A DNA stretch of 64,000 nucleotides from Cervus elaphus (Eukaryota; Chordata; Mammalia; Artiodactyla; Cervidae). The notes beneath the pieces are model-generated. The model ran no database searches and had not been told where the DNA came from. It saw only the letters and a program-made list of their open reading frames with translations. The translations under genes and the position numbers were made by a program. The stretch is taken from contig NC_057847.1 in NCBI RefSeq assembly GCF_910594005.1, positions 27,565,001 through 27,629,000 of the forward strand. Direction: 5' to 3'. Shown one piece after another: positions 1 through 10,929 of the stretch; position 1 is the first letter of the stretch; every line of letters begins with the position of its first letter.

Positions 1-655
1 AGAGGAGAAATCTGGACACCCAGCCAAAGAACACAGGCTAACCTTTGTTCAGAGACTCGCATGAAGAAGAGGGGAAAGAGCCGCTGGGATAAAGAGATAC
101 TTGTGTTTGCAGTGTGCGGGGGCAGGCAGGGAGCCGCACTCCACAGCACAGAGCAAGCCTCTACGGCGCTGAGGCTTGACGCAAACAAGTGTGTCTCTTC
201 GGCTCTAATATTGCCTTTCCTGGAGTTGAAGGTGAAGACCCCTCCATGGATGCGATCCCAATACGGAAATGGAGGCACGAGGGCCTAGAAAGCCAAGCCA
301 GTCACCCAGCTTGGCATGAGCTTTTAAGAGCTGGGCTGGCGTGAGAAACACCTTGAGAGCTGTGCGTGTTGCCTGCCACCAGCTCTTCCTCCGCATGCTG
401 CCCTTTGCAGAGATAGCGGGCTAAGCAAAGGCAGGCTGCTCTCCACAGTAACAATCTCAGGTTAACTGAAAACAATGACTCCAGTGCACAACAACTCAGA
501 AGAGTATAAAAAGCCCGAGAATATAACATTTCTTACAAGGGAAAGGCGAGTAACACCATCACATGATAGTGAATCTATAGTGATCGTGATGTCGTGGCCA
601 GAAATAGACGGCTCATTCAACCAGGAACTCTTGAAGAGACTTTTTAACCAAGGGA
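1..655. other. Unique sequence, no gene recognised
   Basis: No repeat family or coding exon is recognisable here. A TATA-like motif (tataaaaag) lies near 505, but no CpG enrichment or downstream exon supports a promoter. Short open frames on both strands have no recognisable protein content. Confidence 0.5.
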
Positions 656-866
656 TGTTGTTGCTATTTAGTCGCTTAGTCGTGTCCAACTCTGCGATCC
701 CATGGACTGTAGCCCGCCAGGTTCCTCTGTCAATGGGATTCTCCAGGCAAGAATACTGGAGTGGGTCGCCATTTCCTTCTTCAGGGAATCTTCCAGACCC
801 AGGGATTGAGTCAGTGTCTTCTGCATTGGCAAGCTGATTCTTTACCACTGAGCCACCAGGGAAGCC
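656..866 (-). mobile_element. Bov-tA SINE
   Basis: The plus strand reads as the reverse of Bov-tA. It starts with the BovB-derived tail (gtcgcttagtcgtgtcc), passes through the central ctccaggcaagaatactgg block, and ends at the tRNA-Glu-like head (gagccaccagggaagcc). It is about full length. A short AT run follows at about 880-893. No clear target-site duplication was found. Confidence 0.93.
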
Positions 867-948
867 TAGTGAAGGAATATATATATATATTTTTGGATAT
901 GTGAGTGGGGTTAAGGAACAAGCCACAGCAGAAAACTGTCACCAGCCT

Positions 949-1360
949 GTATTCATTTGCTAGAGCTGCCAGCATAGGTTACCTCAAACTGGATGGTTTA
1001 GTCAACTGCAACTTATCATCTCACAGCTCTGGAGTCCAGATGACTGACATCAAGGTGTTAGCAGGGTTGCTTCCTTTGAAGACTCTAGCAAAAAACGGTT
1101 CCAGCTCCTCACCTAGGTTCTGGGTGCTCCTTGGTGTGTGGCAGCGGAGGTCCAGTCTTCACATGGCATTCTTCATGTGTTCATGTCTGTATCCAAATTC
1201 CCCCTTTTTATAAGGACACTGGCCATATTGGATTAGGATGACTTCATCTTAACTAATTACATTTGCCAATAATCCCCACTCCAAGTAGGGTCGCTTTCTG
1301 AGCTTCTGGGGGTTAGGATTTCAACAGAAATTTTGGAGGGACACAATTCCACCCCTAACA
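949..1360 (-). mobile_element. MLT1-type MaLR solitary LTR
   Basis: The plus strand shows the reverse of an MLT1 LTR. Recognisable blocks are tttgctagagctgcc, the tcacagctctgga block, cttataaggacactggcc, the ttggattagg block, and gggacacaattcca at the far end. LTR termini (TG...CA) are visible in reverse at about 949 and 1360. No internal ERVL-type sequence adjoins, so it is a solo LTR. Confidence 0.85.
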
Positions 1361-1949
1361 CTGTCCTAGGCCCGGAGAGGCAAAGGAAGGAGAGATGTTG
1401 GAAACCCTAGTTGAAAACTGAAGCTCAGGAATGTTGCTGTCACTAGAGACAACAGGGCCTGAACCTACCAAAGCAGGAAGGGGGCCTGAGAAAGAATATT
1501 CTGCCTTCTCTCTCATCCCACTCTCCAGGCATCAAAGCCAATCAGAAGGCAGAGGACGGGGGCCCAGGTGATACAGTTTGGGGAAATCAGCCATCCCCCA
1601 GGACAGGGCAGAGAAAGGGAGACAAAGAAGAAGGGATAAGCCAGCAGTTACAGGGGCGAACAGAGGGAAACCAGCAAAATGAACAGCCATGTACACGACA
1701 GAATCAAGGGGTTCAAATGAGTTAGAGAAATAAGTTGATTTATAAGAATTCTCCAAACTATAACTTAGGAATCTGTGCATTTAGAAAATCCAGAGAAAAT
1801 TAAGGTGTGAGTTCTCTCCCAAGAAAGATACCCATTTGAAGTGTCTTCTCTTTAACTGAAAAGGCAGATCAGAGTCAAAGGTCCACATTTCAACAGAAAA
1901 AATAAAGGCCCCCAGAGAAAACATCACCTTGGGTGCACACCCAGAAGAC
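1361..1949. other. Unique purine-leaning sequence
   Basis: No repeat family or exon recognised. The stretch is rich in A and G (for example around 1380-1480 and 1590-1640) but has no simple tandem unit. Confidence 0.5.
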
Positions 1950-2295
1950 CTCCCTCAAAGCCTCCTCTGATTACTTAGTCACGTCCCTCTGTCCTCCTGA
2001 CACCCGAGTCACCGGATGTCCCTTCATCCTGTACTCTGTCAATCCCGTATCTCCATTTCTCTTCTCATCACCTCGTTTCAGGACCTTCTTAGTTCTCCCC
2101 ACATCCGCCCCATCTGGTTCAGTCTTCCAGGCTTGGTCTCCCACAGTCCATCCTGCACCTTGCAGGCTGAACAGTAAAATTCAGACTTCCTTGCATGATG
2201 GTCTAGGCTCTTTGTGATCTGGTCCCTGTCTGCGCTTCAGGCCTCATCTCCCCATTATCCATGTCCCACCCTCCCCTATGGTTCTCCAATAAAAC
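1950..2295 (+). mobile_element. L2 LINE fragment, first part
   Basis: The stretch around gaggctctttgtgatctggtccctgtctg-type wording (about 2205-2275) matches the L2 region with 'gatctggcccctgcctacc...cctcatctcc'. The match continues in the same orientation after an AT-rich interruption (2771-3115). It is diverged, as expected of a mammalian-wide fossil. Confidence 0.6.
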
Positions 2296-2770
2296 TAAAC
2301 CACTCTGCCAGGAAAAATGCGAAAAATTTTGAAACAGGCCAAAAATAGATTACTGAATGTTCTGTCTGGTGCAGTATATTGGGTTATCGTTATCTTTTCT
2401 GGTTTTGAGCTATTTTATTTCTGTTGAGTTGTAGACTATTTTATGTTTTATTTCTGTAAGTCATATACTAGTGAAAGTGATGTAAATGATTCCTGGCCAT
2501 AAAAGTGCAAATTGTATCCCTGGAGATGCAATAGATTATCACCCCATGGTATTGAACCGTTTTGCATCTATTCTTAACATCTTTTCATCATTCCTGATCA
2601 TTTATAGATGAATGTTGCTTGAATTCTCCTTTGAACCATTTATAACATCATATTGATTTTCTCATTAATTAATGAGTTCAATAAAACCTTTGACAGGTGC
2701 TCAATTTATAAATCTATGAGTCAAATTTTATCCTTCTAAATTTTTTATCTTTTAAGAACTCCTAGGGTTC
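2296..2770. other. AT-rich block interrupting an L2 copy
   Basis: About 475 bases of clearly AT-richer DNA sit between two consecutive pieces of the same L2. Both edges carry a similar ggttctc motif (about 2279 and 2766), a possible target-site duplication. Near its right end is an AATAAA (about 2681) in a ttcaataaaacc context, which could be an LTR-type poly(A) signal. I cannot assign a family. Confidence 0.4.
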
Positions 2771-3115
2771 TCTGATTGGGCCACACTCTTTCCTGCCTCC
2801 CTTTGTACAAGCTGCTGACACTGTTCAGAATGCTCTTCCCCAGCTTTGTCTACCTGCTGAACTCCTAATCATCCGGCAATACTCAGCTAAAGATTGCCTC
2901 TTCTGTGAAGTCTTCCCTGGTTACTCAATGGATACTCCTGAGTTCAGTGGTACTTTGTACCTGCCTGTATTTCCAAGTTTGGTATATGTGACAATATCTG
3001 CCTTCCACACTAGTTCTGAAACTCCTATAGATAAGGACCATATTCTACTCATCTAGAATATGAGTACTTATGCTCCACTCACCTGGGACAGAGTAGGCAC
3101 TTAACAATATTTTAC
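2771..3115 (+). mobile_element. L2 LINE fragment, 3' part
   Basis: This resumes the L2 at the 'ccacactctttcctgcc' block. It continues through gaatgctcttcccc and cttctgtgaagtcttccctgg to the 3'-terminal motif resembling 'cctgggacagagtaggcacttaacaa', the degenerate form of the L2 'cacatagtaggcgctcaataa' end. Confidence 0.75.
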
Positions 3116-3957
3116 TGTTGTTCAGTCACTCAGTCATGTCCGACTCTTTGCGACCCCACGGACTGCAGCATGCCAGGCTTCCCCATCTTTCATCATCTCT
3201 CGGAACTTGTTCAAACTCATGTCCATCAAGTTGGTAATGCCATCCAACCATCTCATCCTCTGCCGTCCCCTTCTTCTCTTGCCTTCAGTCTTTCCCAGCA
3301 TCAGGGTCTTTTCTAATGAGTCAGCTCTTCGCATCATGTGGCCAAAGTATTGGAGCTTCAGCTTCAGCACCAGTTCCTCCAATGAATATTCAGGATTGAT
3401 TTCCTTTAGGATTGACTAGTTTGATCTCCCTGCAGTCCAAGGGATTCTCAAGAGTCTTCTCCCACACCACAGATCAAAAGCATCAATTCTGCAGTGCTCA
3501 GCCTGCAGAATTGGTCCTGCTCAGCCTGCATTATGGTCCAATGCTCACATCCATACATGACTACTGGATAAACAATAGCCTTGACTAGATGGACCTTTGT
3601 TGGCAAAGCAATGTTTCTGCTTTCTAATATTCTGTCTAGGTTGGTCATAACTTCTCTTCCAAGGAGTAAGCGTCTTTTAATTTCACGGTTGCAGTCACCA
3701 TCTGCAGTGATTTTGGAGCCCAAGAAAATAAAGTCTTCACTGTTTCCATTGTTTCCCATATATTTGCCAAGAAGTGACTGGGACTGGATGCCATGATCTT
3801 GGTATTTTGAATGTTGAGTTTTAAGTCAGCTTTTTCACTCTCCTCTTTCACCTTCATCAAGAGGCTCTTTAGTTCCTCTTCACTTTCTGCCATAAGGGTG
3901 GTATCACCGGCATTTCTGAGATTACTGATATTTCTCCCAGCGATCTTGATTCCAGCT
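3116..3957 (-). mobile_element. BovB (RTE) LINE, 3' part, pseudogenised
   Basis: About 840 bases of the BovB LINE in reverse. Read on the minus strand, its broken frames carry C-terminal BovB protein motifs: LKLNIQ near 3815, FLGSKITADG near 3715, LPTKVHLVKA near 3590 and LKLQYFGH near 3350. These lie in different frames with stops between them, so the reading frame is decayed. The plus strand begins with the BovB terminus tgttcagtcactcagtcatg. A 23-bp local duplication (tgctcagcctgca at 3495 and 3518) is specific to this copy. It is the longest BovB piece in the window. Confidence 0.93.
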
Positions 3958-4165
3958 TACTGAATACTTATTCAGTACCTTTACCTAGGTGTCCTTTTAA
4001 TCTTCACAATCACCTTATGAAGTAGGTAATATTTGTCTTCCTTTTATGGGTGAAGAAATTGAACTTAGACAGCGTAACTGTGTAATTGCCTGGGATTACA
4101 CAGCTTTGGGAGGATCTGACCAAGTGGCTGTGCCTCATGATTGAATATTCTTAACTACAATGTTG
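3958..4165 (-). mobile_element. MIR SINE fragment
   Basis: Reverse MIR pattern: cttcacaatcaccttatgaagtagg, then a degenerate form of 'ttttacagatgaggaaactga' (ttttatgggtgaagaaattga), then ttacacagctttggga. It directly abuts the BovB copy. Confidence 0.75.
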
Positions 4166-5690
4166 TACTGTTTGTTAATTCAGCAAGTCTATAGCCCTCG
4201 GGCCCTCCTGAAGTTATGCTTAAACAGAAGAGCCATGACTTAGAAAATCAAGTGCTGACTTCTGAGTATTGTTTTTTATCAAGAGATATTTTAACCAGAT
4301 TGGGACAATGAAGAGCAAAATTATTTCCAATGCCTTAACTTCTCTCTCCTAATAAATTACCCAAAACATATTAACCAAGGAGAATTGGCTATCCAGATGA
4401 ATTCCTGGTTATTATTACACTGCAGCTTAAATGAAAGTCGTCCTTTTGGGCTCACATGAACAGCACAGCACTTGGCACACACAGGTGCCCAGCAGGGACT
4501 ACCCACCTCTGGGTGCGTTGCACAGGGATGTTCACAACGAAGGGGCCAGCTGCCTGGGGAGCAGCCCCGGGAGCCCCATCCCTACTTCTCCTGGCACATC
4601 TCTGCTGGCCAGCCTGCTCCTGCCAAGGGCACTTCTACTATCAGGGCTGCCTCTTGGATTTGCAGTTGACAGAAGTCTCTGGAGCATTTTTTAAAATTTA
4701 AAATTGCTTAACTTTGCTGAGCCGGTGAAGAGTGAAATAAAGACTGCTTCATCACCTGGGTAAATGCCAAGCCTCCTTCCTCAAGGTGACCCAGGCGATC
4801 TGACCTCCACTCTCAGGGTTGAGGCAAGCGGAGTGCATTGCCATAACAAGGGAAATGACCGGAAAGGCTGTGCTGGGCTTTGATTACCTGGAGTGGTGTG
4901 ATTACGGTACCTTTGATGTTGATAATCCGCCTGAGGGCCCTTCATCTCAGCGCCTGTCCTTGGAAGTTTGGGCTCAGGCAAACCAGGGTAATCACCTTCA
5001 GCTCCAGATTGTGGCGGTGGGGGGGCCAGACTGCATCAAGTCTTGGAGAGCCGCGAGGCCAGGCAGCTACAGCTGCATTTCCCCCCAGTGCCAGGAAAGG
5101 TTCTAATTCAAAAACAAATGTATTTATCACTCCCAACCGCTCCACAGGGCAGGGCATCCTGCCTCTGGGTGGAGTGTCAGTATGCAGTGGGAACAGTGGC
5201 AGGCAGCCAGCGGAAATTTCACATTTCACCAAGGTTCCTGCCACTCTGCAATGGTCCTGCAGACCCAGCATCACCCAGTGGAGAGAGTCCAGCCTCTCAG
5301 CCAGCCCTGGAGACACAGGCACCAGGCCAGAGCCAGGCCCTCAAACCTCAAGCCAGCCAACCCCTGCCACTGGAGGCCGGGCCCTGAGACTCAGCCATTC
5401 CCCCTGGTGACTAAGGTTCTTTCTAAGCCAGGAGTGTGGGCCAAGGGGGAAATCCATCTGGAAGAGGCAAGGGGCGGTCTGTCTGGATCCCCACGACATA
5501 CGTGTGTGAGCACCCTGTGTGAGAAGCCCAAGGCTTCTTCTGCTTTAACACAAGATTGCCTTTAGCTAGGGGGCCATCAGGCCACCTGGACGTCGTCCAG
5601 AGAGAAGGAAAGGAACTGCAGACAGTTGTAGTTCTCCAACTCGCCGGCCTCCAGGCAGCTGCCCAGTCCGTACTCCTCCAATCCAGGTTT
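4166..5690. other. Unique sequence with overlapping short frames
   Basis: No repeat family or known protein recognised. Several overlapping plus-strand frames of 60-176 codons occur between 4431 and 5565, but their residues show no domain pattern and open frames overlap in different phases, which is typical of GC-richer non-coding DNA. GC content rises clearly from about 4450 to 5700. Confidence 0.5.
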
Positions 5691-6210
5691 TACCACTGCT
5701 GGTGATCTTTCCACCACAGACTAGAGTTTGTCTCTTTCCAACCAGACACTCTCCCGGAAGAAGTCCACACCTCTGGTGCCATACCTGGTTCTTCTTGTAC
5801 CCACCTGTCCCATCTCAACACTCTGTCCTTCAGGCGCCTCACTCCCAAGCCCCCCACTCCGTGAGCAGGCCATGCACTTTCTTAGCCCCCCAAATAGCCT
5901 TTAACTTTTGCTGCTTATGTTCAGGCCAGCTCCAATGTCATCACCAAGGTGAGGGCTCTCCTGCATTTCCTACCCACATCCACACAGAACTCGAATGCCT
6001 GCTTCCCTTCATAGTCCTTCATAGCTATGCGTACCTACCCCTAGTGTAACAGTAAACCACATTGGAGCTGATCCACTGATTACAAGTCCACCCCTCTGAT
6101 TGTGAGCTCAATCCAAGTAAGGGCTCCTTTTGCATTCATCTTTTCTCTGTGAGTGATTAGTACAGCCCCTGGCACATAGTAGGTGCCAGTAAGTGGAAAG
6201 AATGAATGAG
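5691..6210 (+). mobile_element. L2 LINE 3' fragment
   Basis: The end of the stretch is the L2 3' terminus: tgtgagctcaatccaag, then cccctggcacatagtaggtgcc and a gaatgaatga tail (about 6090-6208). Upstream pyrimidine-rich sequence is compatible with the L2 3' coding region but more diverged, so the left limit is approximate. Confidence 0.65.
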
Positions 6211-6445
6211 CAGATGTCCAAAACCATCTCTTTTCCTTGGAGAATCTTTTTGCTTAGGAGGATATAATCCAATTCTGAGCCATCTAGGGGCCAAGGGACA
6301 TATATGTGTGCAAAACTGGACAAATTCTGCCTTTCTCCCAAGTCTAGAGAAAGCCCAAGGCAAAGAAAATAACGTGCAAACTAACCACTTCATGATAAGC
6401 GTACTCTCAGATGCTAACAATTTTACTGCCTGTTAAGAGCAAAGC

Positions 6446-6594
6446 AGAGGATGAGGTGGTTGGATGGCATCACCAACTCGACGGACATGAGTTTGAGCAA
6501 GTTCCTGGAGTTGGTGATGGACAGGGAAGCCTGGCATGCTGCAGTCCATAGGGTTGCAAAGAGTCGGACACGACTGAGCAACTGAACTGAACTG
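6446..6594 (+). mobile_element. BovB/BovA 3' end, 5'-truncated, with TSD
   Basis: Forward BovB 3' end: gatggcatcaccaactcgac, ggcatgctgcagtcc, gagtcggacacgactgagc, ending in aactgaactgaa. It is flanked by a perfect 11-base target-site duplication aagagcaaagc at 6435-6445 and 6595-6605, which fixes both boundaries. Confidence 0.95.
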
Positions 6595-6605
6595 AAGAGC
6601 AAAGC

Positions 6606-7339
6606 CAAGCCCCAAACAGAAGTGAAACTTCCTGAACATCCCCCACCAAGCATTAGCTGGCTGCCCTGCTGGAATTTTGATGACAATACTAGGCATCTGG
6701 ATAAAGGCGCACTGTGCAAGAACAGAGGGATTCTGATGATGCTTTTATGTATAAATCTTCTGCCTTTCACTTCTGCAGGCATGGCATCCTGAGAGAAGGG
6801 GAAATGGTACAGTGTCCTTGGTTTATGACCTGAGCTGTCCCATTCTTCCAAAATTCTGAACTTTCTTGTGTCAGAACTGTTAGTCTCTTCAGATTCTTTT
6901 GCTTTAAAAAGGATTATCATTATTATTATCCTTATTAAGATAGTTGTTGAGACTCACCTCCTCTAAAAACAAAACAGGCTAAAATCTGACTTTTCCAAAG
7001 ATAAAATTTAAATATTCTGATGGTAAGATCAAGGTCCAATTAAACAGAACAAACAAGCTAATGTTTGTACTGGGGCATTACACACACAAAGCTTTTTCAT
7101 ATACATAATCTCATTGACAAGAGTTGTTTTAACTCATCAGTTCCACACTTGGCAAAAGGGACAAAAATTTAACTACTTTCTCCTAACCGCCAATATTGCT
7201 GAGGCTCTCCTCTCACTCCAGTGCCCACCCCAGCTGGAAAGGAAAGCAAATACCCTTTCATCTCTAACACCTCCAATCCCATTTCCAGGACAAGGAGGTC
7301 ATAGCTCTACAGTGCAGAAAGAAACAGAGTGCCCCCTCC
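6606..7339. other. Mostly unique sequence with a possible MIR remnant
   Basis: No gene recognised. A weak MIR-like piece (ttcatatacataatctcattga) lies around 7065-7140 in reverse orientation. The rest shows no family I can name. Confidence 0.4.
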
Positions 7340-7660
7340 CCACATCCTGATCCACCCTCCCTCTTCAGCCTGTCTCTCTCCATTCCTCACCCCCACTCAG
7401 CTACAGCCTTGCTGAACCATTCACACTTCTAGGAATGCACCACACCTATCACCTCCCACAGCCCTCACCATCTCTTCACCTCACTCCTACTCAGCTTCTG
7501 AGTCTTAATTAGATAGCACCTCCTCCTGGAAGCCTTCTGCTAACTCCCAAGGCTGAATAAGGGCTCTTTCAGTCCGTTCCTGGCTCACCCTGTCCCTCTC
7601 CTTATCCCAACACTAATCATATTACCTTATGATCATCAATTACTTGTTTTTCTTGTCCTC
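7340..7660 (+). mobile_element. L2 LINE fragment
   Basis: Pyrimidine-rich L2 3' region, including cacctcctcctggaagccttctgctaac (about 7518-7546), the degenerate form of the L2 'cacctcctccaggaagccttccctga' block. An 'aatcatattaccttatgatc' segment then matches the L2 stretch just upstream of its terminus. Confidence 0.65.
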
Positions 7661-7666
7661 TAGAGA

Positions 7667-7970
7667 ACATTGTCCAATAGTCATAATGCCAGCTATACAC
7701 GTAAATAAAATTTTCTAGCAGCCTCATTAAAAAAAATAAAAATAGGTGAAAACAATTTAATAATAAATTTTATTTAACCTAATATATCAAAAATAATATG
7801 ATTTCAACATGTAGCCAGTATAAAACAATAGTTAATGAGATATTTTATAGGCACTTCTTTTCCTACAAAGCTTTGCCAACTGGTGTGTATTTCACACTTA
7901 CAACACATCTCCATGTGGACATCTCAAGCGCTCGATAGCCGCTGGAGGCTGGTGGCCACCACACGGGGCA
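7667..7970. mobile_element. Short dispersed repeat, probable DNA-transposon fossil, copy 1
   Basis: Starts with ttgtccaatagtcataatg, then ttttctagcagcctcatt, an AT-rich middle (taataaattttatttaac), tgtatttcacacttacaac, and ends near caagcgctcgatagccgctgg. A second copy with the same block order lies at 60395-60775, so this is a real interspersed family. The termini resemble hAT-type nonautonomous elements, but I cannot name the family. Confidence 0.55.
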
Positions 7971-8069
7971 GTGGGGGTCTGACTTAAACTCCTGGGAGGC
8001 AGGGCAGAGTCTCAACCCCTAACATTCTTAATACCTTGCACTGTGGTCAGCACAAGGTCAGCAATGTGA

Positions 8070-8440
8070 ATGTCCTCATCCATTCGGACTGCTCTAACAG
8101 AAATGCCAGACTGGTGGTTTAAACAACAAATACTTATTTCTCAGAGTTCTGGAAGCTGAGAAGTCCAAGATCAAGACACCAGCAGATTCAGTGTCTGGTG
8201 ACAACCTGATTCCAGGCTCATAGCTGGCCATTCCTGATTCAAAGTTGGCCGTCTTTTTACTGTATCTTCACACGGCAAAAGGGATAAAGAAATTCTCCAG
8301 GGCATCTTTTATCCAATTCATGAGGGCTCTACCCTCATCACCTAATTACCTCCCCAAAAGTCCCACCTCCTGATACCATCACATTGGGGGATAGAGTTTA
8401 ATATATGAATTCTGAGGGACACAAATATTCCACTGATCAC
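8070..8440 (-). mobile_element. MaLR (MLT1/MST-type) solitary LTR
   Basis: Reverse MaLR LTR: cattcggactgctctaacag, gtttaaacaacaaatactta, gttctggaagctgagaagtcc, then cctaattacctccccaaaag, ataccatcacattggggg and gagggacacaaatattcca. The order and wording match MaLR LTRs well. Confidence 0.82.
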
Positions 8441-9119
8441 AGTGAACAGTGTCTGTGAATGACTTCATCCCCCAAGAAGGGAGGCTGGGTGTACAGGTGA
8501 CTCCCTGTGGCCCAGAGTAACGGGTGTCTATAATATAAGGTGCAAGTTAGCACGTGGGGGCTTAGTTAAAATTCTGTTCCTGTGAAACTCCCCTAATAAA
8601 AGTGGCCAGATTATGGGCCGATCACATCATGTTTCAAGCCTTACTCAAATGACAGAAATACCAGTTTAACAAAGCAAACTGATCAGCCCCTTGGAATTTA
8701 GGACAATGTAATTTAACCTTCCTGTAAGATTGAAACCAAAATGGAAACACAGCACCTCCAGGAGACTTCCTTGAAATGGCTCAGCCAGAAACGTTCTCTG
8801 CCATGGGACCACAAGACAGGAAAGAAGCCCGAGACTGAGGAGGAAGGACAAGTGTGGAATTATCTGAGTCCTACCCACTCTTTGTTTCCAGATTCCTAGA
8901 GTTTTTATCCTAAAAGCTGATACTTTTAAAAGTGCTTTTTGGGAACAGCAAAGCACTGGTGCCAGGAAAAACAATGACATCAGCCCGAAATCCTAGAGAA
9001 GCAGCCGTCAGGAAGACCTCAAGGACGCGCGAGGAGGCGACACTGCACAGCTGAGGATGCACGGTCTGTTTCTGCTCTGCCCAGGCAGACAGTTCTAGAT
9101 TCCTGAACACACACATGCC
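8441..9119. other. Unique sequence
   Basis: No repeat family, exon or RNA gene recognised. Base composition is mixed. The right edge is set by a Bov-tA element. Confidence 0.5.
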
Positions 9120-9335
9120 GGGGCTTCCCAGGTGGCGCTAGTGGTAAAGAACCCGCACGCCAATGCAGGAGAACTAAGAGACGCTGGTTCAATCCCTGGC
9201 TCGGGAAGACCCCCTGGAGGAGGAAATGGCAACCCACTCCAGTATTCTTGCCTGGAAAATCCCATGGACAGAGAAGGCTGGGGGACTACAGTCCACGGGG
9301 TCACAAAGAGTCAGACACGACTAGACTTAGCACAG
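9120..9335 (+). mobile_element. Bov-tA SINE
   Basis: Forward Bov-tA: gggcttcccaggtggcgcta head, a B-box-like ggttcaatccctgg, the ccactccagtattcttgcc block, and the BovB tail gtcagacacgactagac. About 216 bases, full length. Confidence 0.95.
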
Positions 9336-9361
9336 GACCCCTGACACAACAGCTGCTAAAC

Positions 9362-9552
9362 CCGCAGTTCTTAAGTTGGGCGGGCAGGATTAGAATCCTT
9401 TAGGGGACTGGTTAAATAACCAGACGTGCTGGCCCTCACCCTTCAGAGAGTTTCATTCAGTTGCTTTGAGTTGGGTCCCAGGAAAAACGCATTCTTATCA
9501 CGTACCTTAGGAAATTCTGATTGGGAGTTCCACACTTTGAGAAAAACAACCC
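9362..9552 (+). mobile_element. MER5A-like DNA transposon fragment
   Basis: The outline matches MER5A (nonautonomous hAT-Charlie): gcagttcttaagttgg near the left end, gaatcctttaggggac, ttctgattgggag, and a terminal cacactttgagaaaaac on the right. The middle is diverged and probably carries an insertion (ttcattcagttgctttgag). Confidence 0.55.
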
Positions 9553-9740
9553 TGAATAATCACTTCACTTTTCTCTCACCTCTCCTTTCTAAACACCCTG
9601 AAAGCTGTACCTTCTAGGACACAAGTATAGCCATGTGGTTCCCACACTACCTAACAGCTCCCAGCTGAGAAGGATTGAGATCCAGGTGCCTGGCATGGGG
9701 CTGTGCCCACCCAAAGGAACAAGCACTCTTTCTTTGGATA

Positions 9741-9957
9741 GCTTGCGTGCCAAGTCACTTCAGTTGCATCTGACTCTTTGTGACCCCATGGACTGTAGCC
9801 CACCAGGCTCCTCTGTACATGGGATTCTCCAAGCAAGAATACTGGAGTAGAGTATTCCTTCTCCAGGGAATCTTCCTGACCCAGGGATCAAACCCACTTC
9901 TCACATCTCCTGCATTGGCAAGCAGGTTCTTTACCGCTAGTGCCACCTGAAAAGCCC
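9741..9957 (-). mobile_element. Bov-tA SINE with TSD
   Basis: Reverse Bov-tA from the BovB tail (gtcacttcagttgcatctgac) to the tRNA-like head (gtgccacctgaaaagcc). A perfect 11-base target-site duplication ttctttggata lies at 9730-9740 and 9958-9968. Confidence 0.96.
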
Positions 9958-9968
9958 TTCTTTGGATA

Positions 9969-10929
9969 GAGGCATCTCCAAATGCAAGCCCTCTGCCCTT
10001 GTGTATAGCTGGGTCAGCCCAGAGTGGGTATCTTTTCTCCTGATTTGTGCAAAAACACAATATAGGCTAGTGGCAGCTCCAAATCTGTTGTCCAATGTCT
10101 TGGACACTGCATCTTCCTCAGACCCCCAACAACTAACAGTCTCAATCTGTCATTGCTCTTGAAGGTGGAAACCAGAAATGGAATTGATGGCTCATCATTT
10201 TCCTTGTGCATCACTAGCCAGCCAACAGCCAGCGAGGTCCTTCCTGGGCCCTGATGATGCTGCGGCAGTGTCAGGCCGGGCAGTGGGTCAGCACCTCCCT
10301 GAGCGATCCCCACCAGCGTCTCTGCATGAATGAAGAGTGCACTATTGCCTCACTGTGTCTCTTTTCTGGAAGGACTCTGCCTCTCTGATTTCATCTGCAG
10401 ATGACAGATTTCTCCTGGGCTTTGTGAGTATTAAATATGAAAGATGGCTCCGTGGGTATGGCTCCTGTACACGTATCCAGGTTACCTGGCTTTCCAAGGC
10501 AGCAGACTGCTGAATGGGATGGACGCCCAAGTGACCGACTACATTTCTACAAATTCTCTTTTCACTCTTCAATTCTCCCCCAACTTTAAAATTTTTCTGA
10601 ACTGGATGAAAAGTTTATGACACCCTATGCCTGTCAAGGCAGACAAAGAGCAGGTCACTGGACATGCTGTGAACCTCAGATGCAACCTGGGTGAAGTGAA
10701 AGCTGTTAGCAGCTCCAGCTGCTAACAGTGAGGAAATGAAATCTGGGCTGGGCTGGGAACTCTAGCTCTGCTACAACCTGGCTAATCGCTATGGGGCAGA
10801 CAGACAAAGGACAGGTAAGCGTTTGCAGCCTAGAGAGAAAAGACATCTGAAAATGATTGAAGAGTTCAGTAAAAAGACAGCTGGAATCTGAACCTACCTC
10901 TTTTTGTTCAGGGGACAGTTATGAGGTAC
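9969..10929. other. Unique sequence holding a palindrome
   Basis: No gene or repeat family recognised. The one structural feature is the 26-base inverted repeat at 10703-10728. A fair splice-acceptor-like sequence (ctacctctttttgttcag) ends at 10911. Confidence 0.5.
10703..10728. repeat. Near-perfect palindrome, 12-bp arms
   Basis: The arm ctgttagcagct (10703-10714) is followed by a 2-base centre (cc) and the exact reverse complement agctgctaacag (10717-10728). The pairing stops at the next base pair on each side. It lies in otherwise unique DNA. It could form a small cruciform or bind a dimeric factor; neither is shown by the sequence. Confidence 0.9.

Noticed and set aside
500..515. TATA-box-like tataaaaag as a promoter
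   Set aside because: No CpG enrichment, initiator context or downstream exon; expected by chance at this frequency.
4819..5565. Overlapping plus-strand frames of 95-176 codons as a possible gene
   Set aside because: Three phases are open over the same GC-rich stretch, peptides show no domain, and no splice or promoter context supports one phase.
9120..9200. tRNA genes suggested by A-box and B-box-like motifs in the Bov-tA and CHR heads
   Set aside because: They are tRNA-derived SINE heads without a foldable cloverleaf and are repeated across the window.
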